A stretch of DNA of 64,000 nt from Patiria miniata (taxonomy: Eukaryota; Echinodermata; Asteroidea; Valvatida; Asterinidae): assembly GCF_015706575.1 (NCBI RefSeq), contig NW_024037065.1:868001-932000 (forward strand), given 5' to 3'. Positions 55,458 to 64,000 of this stretch are shown here, in pieces. Within the stretch, counting starts at the first letter, position 1. Each line of letters begins with the position of its first letter. The notes under the pieces are model-generated. The model was not told the DNA's origin. It searched no databases and saw only the letters and a list, made by a program, of their open reading frames with translations. A program made the position numbers and the translations under genes.

Positions 55458-56812
55458 TTACAGGAATCTCCCATGTAATTCCCATGGGAAATTTTCCCAT
55501 GGGACCCCATGGGAATTGCATGGTGAATTGGACACCGTGTAGCATGGGATTTTTTTCCATGAGAGTTTTCCCACTGGCTTTTTCCCATGAGAAATTTTGT
55601 ATGTTTTTTTCCCATGTATGGTTTCCTTTCATTTCTCAAAGATTAATTGCTTAATACATGTTAAACCTGTGTGTTAAGTGCTATTCACTGATTAGGTAAA
55701 GCACATCACGGAACTCCGATGGGGGTTGATCCACGTTAAAGTGGCTTATGCACTCAATGACCAAAGACCACATTATTGCTCCCATACCATTTGTCAAGTT
55801 GTACCATATTATCACAGTGTTCCTATTTTATTTTCTCATAAACGTTTCCAACCATAATAACAAATGAATCAATATTATTCAAAGTTTGAATGACACATTT
55901 TCCACATAAAAAATACTCTATGTATCATTTAACTTCACATATCAACAAAATATTCAAAAATTTGCAATTACAACACTCGTTATTGTAAGCGATTCTCACA
56001 AAAATGTACCATGGTGTTTCCATGGTGTCCCATGGTTATTATCCCATTGTGTTGAATTGGTGAAAATCCACAGGAGTTTCCCATGGTCAGCATAACAAAT
56101 AGAATTCTTGATAACCTCTATGACCACAAGTGAAATATTTTAATTGAATTTAAATTTACAGCTAGGCGAATAAGTAAATAAATCAAAGAAAGGTTTGCCT
56201 ATAACTTGGGAGTGCAATTGGGTCTATGATGGTTTTCCATGGCATATGCATGTTCTCCAGTATAACCCAGCAGTGTCCCCGTGCTGCCTTTTAAATCTCA
56301 ATGGTGTTCCCATTGTGTCCATAATTTATATCACCCACATTATGGTGTTCCCATGGCGTCCAAATCCTCATGGTGTACCCATGTGTCTAAAATCCCCATG
56401 GTGTTCCCATGGTGTCCATAAAATCGCCATGGGGTTTCCATGGTGTTCCCATGGTGTCCATAAATTCCCATGGTGTTCCCATGGTGTTCATTAATTCCAC
56501 ATGGTGTTCCCATAATGTCCATAAAATCCCCATGGTGTTCCAAATGGTGTCCGTAAAATCCCCATTGTGTTCCCATGGAGCTCATAAATCCCCATGGTGT
56601 TCCCATGGTGTTCCCATGAAGCTCATAAAATCCCCGTGGTGTTCCCCATGTTGTCCATGCAATCTCCATGGTGTTCTCATGGGTTTTCCATGATGAGCAT
56701 AAAATCTCCCATGGTGATCATTTTAACTTACATGGTGTTCTTAATGACCCCATGATTTTCCCATGCCCCACGGAAATCCCATGGGATGCTCATGGGACAT
56801 TTCTGTAAGGGG
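55458..56812. mobile_element. CCATGG palindrome-array element with inverted ends
   Basis: The left end TTACAGGAATCTCCCATG is mirrored by CATGGGACATTTCTGTAA at the right, 16 of 18 positions matching, followed outside by GGGG. Just inside both ends are arrays of CCCATGG-based words (CCCATGGGAAATTTTCC on the left; CCATGGTGTTCCCATGG and CCATGGTGTCCATAAAATC over 56195-56730). The middle (about 55630-56190) is unique AT-rich DNA with scattered CCATGG. Frames such as GHHGNTMG are array translations. No transposase. Confidence 0.75.
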
Positions 56813-58046
56813 ACGCTCAACATGATGATTCATTAACACTTTTGCGTTGGAAATAAAACTGGCCGGCGGCCAAACTGGGACGGGCCGCGCGCCGTTTCTA
56901 AAAATAACGTTAGGCTGTGTTGCAACACTCTCCATGCCATGTACCTCCGTTGTTGCTTTCACAGGGACGCAACACTCAGTATTTTTGAATCTAAACACAT
57001 CAATTATACTGAATCTTGGTGGCAATTAAATAAAATTTATCATTACTCAAGACAATGTAAGATTGTTTCTTTTTACAGTGCAAACGTATTTTCACTCCGA
57101 TTATAGGGCCCAACTCAATGGTCAAACTTGATTCAGCTAATCGATCAACCACAGAACAGCTTTTAACAGTGGGTCAAATTTAAAAAAAACACAAGGTATA
57201 CAGACAAAAAAGTCCGTGTACATGTATTATCCAAAACTGAGCTTAGCCCCTACAATTAAGCAAGACTAGTCTGAAATAGGCCCTACCCTTAATCACTTTG
57301 AACATTCAATTCCCGGTACTCTATTTAGAATTTGAAAATTTACAGAAACTGTGATTGATATAATTTTCAAAGAGGCCATTTCACACACACGTACTGTTTT
57401 GTACCCTCAAATAAAAATTAAAGCATACATGATGGAGTCCAGTGGACGTAATCTGCTGTAAAATTCTCTGTGTAGCACATACAGAATCCTAAATTTAAAC
57501 AAAACAGCATTTAGGTCAACGAGTCAGACGTACATGCATACATTTAATACCAGTAAACATGAAAAACCAAATGTGTCCATGCACTCCTTGTTTTATTTAC
57601 ACACACAAGTTTTATTGATACAATTTAAATGGGCCATGGGATTAACTATACACAGCGTTAAATTTCAAATTAAAATCTAAAAAGTATATCCAGGGTCCGA
57701 TCTCATGTACAATGTAGCTATATACAACCACAACATTTATTACATAATTCAAGTTAAACAAAATACTCAGTCCAATAATAATAATAATAACACTAATAAT
57801 AATAATATTGCAGGTCCATTGATTTTCGAGAAAAAAAAATCAGCTTATTAAACAGTCACAGTTAAACATGTACATTGTACAGTGTAACAATTTATTGCAA
57901 GAACTACATGTAGCAAAGTACATTCAGCACTGACATTTTGAACTGTAGTTTGTATGTAATTTACGCGTAAATTATAAAAAAAATTAAATCATTTCAGTCA
58001 ATATTATTGTTTTCGAACTTGCAAGAGCTGGCAAAATAACATATAG
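56813..58046. other. Gene-free stretch with AAT microsatellite
   Basis: (AAT)n at about 57776-57812. No coding region or larger repeat is evident. Confidence 0.4.
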
Positions 58047-58298
58047 TCGTGTTCCCTAACGTGGCGCACTCCGAAGCTTACCGAAGCTTACCCAACTTTC
58101 CTCGTGTAGTTTTGCCAATCCTCTTTATTGACAAACCTCAAATTCATGCAGTAAAATACTGGTACTTTTACCTTTTTAATGCTTGCTATTTAACCTCTGT
58201 GAACAATTTCGGTTTCATAAAATTTAATCTAAAATTCAAAATCGGTGGCGTCCGGAAATTGGGCACAAATTGGCGGAGTATTCCCTAACGTGGCGCAC
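58047..58298 (+). repeat. GTGCGCCACGTTAGGGAA repeat, copy 2
   Basis: Opposite-strand partner of 42232-42475. TTCCCTAACGTGGCGCACT stands at both its start (58051) and end (58280) in the same orientation, so the unit may be a roughly 230-bp tandem repeat. A further, inverted partial word (GTGCCACGTTAGGGTA) lies at about 58600 after a long G-run. Confidence 0.7.
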
Positions 58299-58689
58299 TT
58301 AAATACATCTCAGAAAATTCAAAATCAATATTTAAAAATTTCTGTAAATTTAATAAATTCTGATAAACAATTATCTCCAGTAACATATCCAGCCAGATGT
58401 TTTACGGGGCACTTTCAAAGGGTTCACTTGCACTTGGAAATAAAATTGGAAAATCACGCCAAAATAATTTTTTTTTTAACTTAATGGGTAAATAAACACG
58501 CGATTTATGAACGGGAGTGTTAAGAGCTTGATGAAATTTCCCTTTCTGTGAAATTTCACTTTCTGTGAACATCAAAGTGCGTCGGGGGGGGGGGGGGGGG
58601 CGTGCCACGTTAGGGTACATCAACAATACACTTTCTGCACTGACTTTGTGAAACAAAAACATGAATTGTTTCCGTCAATATGAGCCAAG

Positions 58690-59280
58690 TGGGAGAGGCG
58701 GGTCACAATTGCATATGTGGTTAGCACTATGGCGGGTCAATATCAGTCGACTGGTTTTGACCCGTGGGACAGTCAATGAGAGGCGGGTCAAAATGGGTCG
58801 AATCGTCAGTCGACTGGTTTTGACTCTTGGGACAGTCAATGAGAGGCGGGTCAAAATCGGTCAAATCGTCAGTCGACTGGTTTTGACCCGTGGGACAGTC
58901 AATGAGAGGCAGGTTAATATCGATTGACTGGTTTTGACCCGTGGGACCTTAAGTCATTGTAAATGCATTGGAGAATACCGTACCGGTGGGATTCTCATGG
59001 GTTTTTTTTTATTGGGGGGGGGGGTGTTTCTTTGTTTTTGGTAGGGCTCAGATAAATTGCAGGATAATAGTTGCTTGTGTTTCTTTGAATTTTTTCTGTA
59101 ATGGGGGGGGGGTCCTTGCATACCTGTGGGACAGTCAATGACAGGCGCGTCAAAATCAGTTGACCGGTTTTGACCCGTGGGACAGTCAACGAGAGGCGGA
59201 TAAAAATCAGTCAACTAGTCAGTCGACTGGTTTTGACCCGTGGGGCAGTAAGTCATTGTAAATGCATTGGAGATTACCAT
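58690..59280. repeat. About 65-bp tandem repeat with GTCGAC core, plus a duplicated spacer
   Basis: Units contain CAGTCGACTGGTTTTGACCC, GTGGGACAGTCAATGAGAGG and CGGGTCAAAA. Within each, TTTTGACCCG and CGGGTCAAAA can pair around the middle. There are about four units at 58730-58950 and two at 59130-59255. A spacer of about 170 bp starting AGTCATTGTAAATGCATTGG occurs after each group (58952 and 59251), so a larger block was duplicated. Poly-G/T runs lie in both spacers. Confidence 0.85.
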
Positions 59281-60445
59281 ACCTGTGGGATATCCTCATG
59301 GTGTTTTTTTTTGGGGGGGGGGGGCTCAGATAATTTGCAGGTTAATTTGCTGGTGTTTCTTTTAATATTGTTTTGTAATGAGGGGATGCTTACATACAGG
59401 CATGCAACTGGGTATTCAAAAAAAGAGGAAATTCAAATCTTTCCAAGACTTTGTACAGTGTTTTTCTATTTTCAATGGCACACATGGGAAGTAAAAAAAG
59501 AAGAAATTAGCTACTCCGAGGAAAAGTTGCATGCCTGTACATAGCTGTTGACAGGGATCATGTTTTAGTAAATACCAGACACTTTAACAAGTCAAAAACA
59601 GTCAACAGCAATTCAGCACCCACAATTGTTTCGACAGGGATCATGTTTCAAACAACTTACCGACTGTGACAGTACTTTAACGGGTTAATAACAGTCAGCA
59701 AATATTCATTATCAACAACTGTTCTCCGGGTCACAGTTGGTCAAGTCATTTTCATGACTATTTACTTACATGTAAGCAGTCAAAACGGGTCAATAATGTA
59801 GTTCTATGCACAGAATTCCATAGGGTCAAAAATGGTCACTTGACTGATTTTGACCTGAGTAACAGCATGGCTAAGAATGCATGTTGCATAGGAGGGTTAG
59901 TACATGCTCGCAAGAAAATGTGAATTTTTTTAAATGATGGGGTTAAGTGGCTATAGTGTTGGATTTAAATGTGAACAAAACTTCACCAAACGTCTGTGTA
60001 ACAATATTTGCAAAAATAAACTAACCATTTCCGCTCCATAAATATTTTTTTTTCTATTTTGCACATTCAAAGGCATCATGGATGCTGGAAAATGTGAGTA
60101 TGGGGAGGTATAGCAGAAGAAGATTTAGAACAGGAGTTAGACATTACAGGAGGTAAGGAAGGAGGGGAGGGGCAACAGGAGGGAGGAGGAGAGGAAGAAG
60201 TACACGAAGAGAAAGAAGATAAAGAAGATGAAGACAACGAAGAAGATGAAGAATATGAAAAAGAAGAAGACAACAAAGAAGATAAAGAAGCCCAGACATG
60301 CCAGATGTACGACATTTTTTAGTACAGTGCAAGGCGCTTCGAAATGAAGAAAAGGAATCAGGGGCCGAGAAACCCAGTGAGTTTTGATCCAAATTATTGT
60401 CAGGCCATCAAATAATAACTAATTTGGTTCTGGTCACATGGTAGA
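59281..60445. other. Gene-free stretch with a GA-rich tract
   Basis: Diverged GGTCAAAA/TTTTGACC words continue to about 59860. At 60098-60322 a GA-rich tract allows a 75-codon acidic frame (EEEVHEEKEDKEDEDNEED), more likely composition-driven than a gene. Nothing else recognised. Confidence 0.4.
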
Positions 60446-60750
60446 ACTCCATGGTCGAGTGGTTACGGTGTTTGCCTCATGTACGAAATTGCATGGGTTC
60501 AAACCGTACCAGGAAAAATGGAATTGGTGCCCTTGGGCAGGACACTAAAATACAATTGCCTCTCTCCACCCAGGAGTACAAATGGGAACCTGTGAGGGTC
60601 GAGGACCGGTTTAGCGCTGATATCAGTTACTGCGTGGTCCGATAGCCTGATGAACGGGGTAATAATTGTAAAGCGCTCTGATGAGATTGTTTATACGATG
60701 GAAAGCCTTACACATAAGCAAAATTGTTATCATTATTATTGGGTCAGTCA
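60446..60750 (+). mobile_element. tRNA-headed SINE with Deu/V-SINE-like centre
   Basis: The head has an A-box-like TGGTCGAGTGGTTACGG (60452-60468) and a B-box-like GGGTTCAAACCG (60496-60507). The body has TGCCCTTGGGCAGGACACT, then CTCTCCACCCAGGAGTACAA and ATGGGAACCTG, a pattern I associate with the Deu-domain/V-SINE central region. The 3' part has GTAAAGCGCTCTGATGAG and GGAAAGCCTTACACATAAGC, then an ATTATT-rich end. One of few elements here with a clear pol III promoter. Confidence 0.75.
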
Positions 60751-61699
60751 GAATGTTGATCATTTTCTTCCTCTTTCTAATGCCTGTCACACAGTGATGT
60801 TCTCTTGCCGTGTGCCTAATACAGTGGTCACAACCAACAAAAGTGAGTGGAAGACAAATCGTTGCAGCTATATGTACCGGTGGCTTTGTGGATGCTCTGT
60901 GCATGCAGTTGGTAGTTGGCCCCACCTCAAAGCCATATGAAAACCCTGACCTTGCTGCGTCCTCTCCCTGTTGTGAATAGGACAGAGGACGGGACATTCC
61001 TGACTCTCTCATTTGTTTTGAACATGCACTTTGCCCTTCTGTCAGGACCTCCCAATATCTATCACAACCTACCGGTACGCTGTCTATCACAACCTATGCA
61101 CTCCCCCCCCCCCCACAAGTCCCCAATACAAGCTCTTCCATTCAGAGCAGTTGCTGTCAAGTCCTTCTTCAGTTTTGCAAATTTCTTAAGAAGTGACATT
61201 ATTGGATCGCCAAAACGGCACTGTGTGACAAGGCATCAATCTACATACTCATTTGGAGTACATTTGCACATACTGGCATACTTGTTTGTGACAAACTGGT
61301 CACTTAACCTAAAGACACAAAGCCACATGTACAGTAGTATGCAAAGAAATAACATAAAACAGGCACACTTTAAAACAAACTTCATTCAAAGTTCAGGTAG
61401 AGCTGGGCAAAACACCCTCACCTCCCAAAAACTGTTTGCACTCATAACGACATTGTACATTTATCATTTATTTACTTTTTATGAAGTAGTAAAAAAATAA
61501 GCAAATTTTTAACCACTTCTGGGGGGGGGGGGGGGTAATCCTATGGGCCACCCCCCCCCTCCAAAAAGTGGGGGTGGGATCCCCCCCCCCCCCCCCTTCA
61601 TCCCCGGGATTTGCACCTATGGTTAATAACAACCGTGTTGTCATTCTGTTTTATCAAACTTTCAAAATTTCAGAATCTTCCAAGACAGCCGTATTGTAG
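60751..61699. other. Gene-free stretch with long G and C runs
   Basis: At 61520-61598 a run of about 17 G is followed by runs of about 10 and 17 C, able to fold into a G:C hairpin or a G-quadruplex; a C-run also lies near 61106. The 194-codon frame at 60916-61500 has no recognisable domain and I do not support it. The TTTCAAAATTTCAG word at 61660-61673 is a possible splice acceptor for the next feature. Confidence 0.4.
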
Positions 61700-63057
61700 A
61701 CTCAGAGTCCATTTGTTGCTAAATTGGTGAGGGAGCCACTGCAACTGAAAAAACACTGTCGAGTAACACAGGCCACCTTCCCCAAACTTCTGACAGTGTT
61801 CTATACAGAAAGTCACCAAGGCTGGGATGAAAACATTCAACTTCTGTGCTTCCTGTTTTGGCTTGCATGTGGATCAGCTGATAGGGTTGTCTCCGCAGCA
61901 ACAGGTATTCCCAAGTCAAGCATCTGTGATATAGTTCACAAGGTCTTGAAGAGAGTGTGAATGGCATCAAAACAATAATTAAACTGCCACAGCCAGATGA
62001 CATTCCTGTAATTTCCAGGGGGTATTGTCGATTGGCACACACGGATTATATTTCTATGGCTGTGGGTAGCATAGATGGGACCCACATCAAGATCATGCCC
62101 CCGACTCTAGACGAGAGGACTACATAAATCATAAACTGTTTTTTCTCCATAGTGCAAGCAGTCTGTGATCACAGAGGAGTATTCCTCGATGTATTTGCCG
62201 GATATCCAGGTTCTGTCCATGATTCAAGGGTACTTAAATGCAGCCCGTTACACCGCCAGAGAGATTATCCCCCTGAAGGATACTACATACTTGGAGATAC
62301 GGCATATCCATGTCAATCCAGACCTCTAGCTATTCTCACTCCCCACAAGGCTCCTGCCTCTCCAATACAAGGAAGATACAACTACCACTGCAGCAGGGCT
62401 AGAACAGTCATTGAGAGGGCTTTCGGTCGGATGAAGACGAGATGGAGGAGCATTTTCACAAAGACACTTGAAGTAAGAACATGGACTTGACAAGGGTATA
62501 AAAAATGTAAACAGATGCCACTACATGTATTCATTGTTTTTGTGCATTCATTTCAAAGATGTAGTTACTCGCTTGGTATCAACTGGGCTGGGCAATACTC
62601 GGATCATCTTAAGACAAACTTTTTCGTACCCATCAATGTCAGGCATGGCCCATCTCTCAACAGTTTCAAAAAGCATTATAAAAACGTTTTGTTTTTAACA
62701 ACCGCCCCACCCCCCACACCCCCAAGCTTTCAACGCTTTCATCTCTCTTTTTTTTATCAAAATGATTTTAAAATAAATTGAATTACTTTTTGTGTCAATT
62801 TAGATTTTTCCTTTTCTGGCGCCAAAAGTTGCTGTTGCATGTGCGATTATGCATAATGTGTGTGTTCTATCATGTGATAAGTGGGCAGAGGAAGCAGACG
62901 ATGATGAGGATGATCCTCCCAATGAACAACCTGCTATGGAGCCAGATGACCTCGAGAGGGGACATGTATCTGCTGAACCACTCAGACGGCATATTGCTGC
63001 ACAAATATCTGAACCATTAGACATGGTTCAGCAACTTCATGAGCATGACTATCTGTA
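61700..63057 (+). pseudogene. PIF/Harbinger transposase (HARBI1-like), spliced, frameshifted
   Basis: The first part (61712-61959) has LLCFLFWLACGSADRVVSAA and GIPKSSICDIVHKVL, the helix-turn-helix region. After a frame change near 61955 comes GSIDGTHIKIMPP with the first catalytic Asp. Two more small frame changes near 62110 and 62140 lead to DVFAGYPGSVHDSRVL (second Asp), YILGDTAYP and RARTVIERAFGRMKTRWRSI (catalytic Glu). Exon 1 ends at 62472 before GTAAGA; a 331-base intron ends at TTTAG (62803). Exon 2 continues in phase 0 with VAVACAIMHNVCV and an acidic C terminus, ending at 63055-63057. All three catalytic residues survive but at least three frame changes disable it. No Myb-like partner gene or terminal repeats were found. 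Confidence 0.85.
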
Positions 63058-63279
63058 AGCATTGAGAAAAGGGTGTTTGCTCTATTGCCATTTCTATCAA
63101 ATCGATGACAAGTAGGCCTGCATAACATTCCCCTTTTAAAAAGCTATAGTTGTATTATTTGTCGTTCCATTTTAAGTCCACTGATTAACAAAGGAGTATG
63201 GTGCTATATAGGACATAACAACATCATTATATAATTCAAGTTCACATAACATTTGTGTTTATTTATATTACATGTCTTA
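63058..63279. other. Gene-free spacer
   Basis: No feature recognised beyond AT-rich sequence. Confidence 0.3.
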
Positions 63280-63397
63280 AATAACATAAACAACATTTTG
63301 ATAATAAATAATTATTGCAAATGCCCAGTATAATCCTTGAATAACATGAACAACATTTTGAGAATAATAATTATTGAAAATGCCCAGTATAATGCTT
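63280..63397. repeat. Two-copy tandem repeat, about 59 bp
   Basis: AATAACATAAACAACATTTTG and following bases to CCCAGTATAATCCTTG are repeated once with small changes (AATAACATGAACAACATT to CCCAGTATAATGCTT). Confidence 0.8.
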
Positions 63398-63421
63398 AAT
63401 GCCAAGTAAAGATATTAATAA

Positions 63422-63564
63422 GGGAAAAAATGAGTGGTGACGAGTTCTTAAACAGCCGTTTAAAACCTGCAGGGTCGTGGCCGTGTGATAAAGGACCAAG
63501 CCGAACCGGGCCCTGCAAGGTCTTAAACGGCCATTTAAAAATGAGTCACTACTCTTTTATTCCC
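63422..63564. mobile_element. Hairpin MITE, copy 3
   Basis: GGGAAAAAATGAGTGGTGAC and AACAGCCGTTTAAAACCTGC on the left are mirrored by GCAAGGTCTTAAACGGCC and GAGTCACTACTCTTTTATTC on the right. TTAATAAGGG precedes it as in the other two copies of the family. Confidence 0.7.
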
Positions 63565-64000
63565 AATCATAAATTCCCTTTTGGTTAAAGGCAAAATAAA
63601 GTAGGAAACTCTGTAAAACTTATGTTTTCCAATGTTCTCGAGCTCTGTTACGTGATGGTGCATTTTTATGAGACAGTTTTCGGATAGCATTTGTGCGCAT
63701 AGTAACAAATCCTCGCATCCATGGGCTAACCCGCACAAATGCTATCCGAAACAACTGGTTATAAACAGCTCCAGCTGTGCCTTTATCAACCGTTAAAACA
63801 CCCCCACGTGACATGCTCTCCACCAATAGGAATATTGAAACTGTCTGGAGTATTTATAAATTACTTATTAACCCTGCGATGCATGGCCAAAAACAAATGC
63901 TATTGCCACACCACAATCTATATTTTCCAGACAAGTCATTTATATTTTCAAGAAGGCTTTTATTTTCCAAAACAGATATTTCTATCTTCAAGAGCAGCTT
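63565..64000. other. Gene-free end of window with a 20-bp-arm hairpin
   Basis: TTTCGGATAGCATTTGTGCG (63678-63697) is perfectly inverted at 63732-63751 with a 34-base loop, possibly the ends of a tiny element. The last 70 bases have repeated TTTTCCA/ATTTTCAAGA words. No gene seen. Confidence 0.55.

Noticed and set aside
56195..56693. ORFs rich in GHHGNTMG or HGVPMV
   Set aside because: Translations of the CCATGG array.
60098..60322. Acidic 75-codon frame
   Set aside because: Produced by a GA-rich tract; composition alone explains it.
60916..61500. 194-codon frame
   Set aside because: No recognisable domain, no splice support, and it lies between a SINE and simple-sequence runs.

Overview
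The window is nuclear DNA of an animal, most likely a marine invertebrate and perhaps a deuterostome (cephalochordate, hemichordate or echinoderm). The reasons are spliced genes with GT-AG introns, Ty3/Gypsy, Harbinger, CACTA/TNP2 and LINE elements, and a tRNA-headed SINE whose centre resembles the Deu/V-SINE type. I cannot name the species from the sequence. There is no bacterial gene, operon or CRISPR array.

Most of the 64 kb is mobile or repetitive DNA. Only one host gene looks intact. It is a seven-exon BEN-domain gene on the minus strand (14813 down to 11577), whose splice phases agree at every junction. Going left to right: a 31-bp minisatellite (1-372); a foldback element (1481-2174); a 60-bp tandem repeat (3058-3312); a CCAATTGG palindrome array (3852-4150); a small MITE (6123-11476) split by a 4.9-kb Mag-like LTR retrotransposon with identical LTRs (6466-11389); the BEN gene; a duplicated, GC-rich intergenic stretch with a candidate divergent first exon (15594-15695); a perfect 11-bp array (15911-16710); and a 9.2-kb Gypsy element on the minus strand (17117-26329) inside degenerate CTTGCAAG repeats. 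Next come a TNP2-like transposase pseudogene (27108-29359), a LINE fragment (about 31240-30030) and a second CCAATTGG array (32895-33360).

From 36.7 kb on there are non-autonomous elements: a 2.1-kb element with GGGGACAG-rich palindromic ends (36697-38781); two inverted copies of a 0.5-kb repeat 8.2 kb apart (40388-40942, 49154-49657); a 654-bp element with repeated CACGAAGTAACACT (41567-42220); and a 4.5-kb G-run array (43059-47540) that took a TA-flanked insert and a hAT element. After that come a broken Mag-like gag (51413-50036), a MITE with 9-bp duplications holding a tRNA-like sequence (52317-52704), a CCATGG palindrome element (55458-56812), a GTCGAC tandem array (58690-59280), a SINE (60446-60750) and a broken, spliced Harbinger transposase (61700-63057).

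The most unusual theme is several unrelated arrays built on self-complementary cores (CCAATTGG, CCCATGGG, GCTTGCAAGC, GACTCGAGTC). Three of these end in related motifs of the form CCCTTAC followed by an A-rich stretch. In the CTTGC and CCATGG families the ends are nearly identical inverted repeats (TTACAGAAATG). This suggests a group of non-autonomous transposons whose interiors are expanded palindrome arrays. That is inferred from a few copies in one window.
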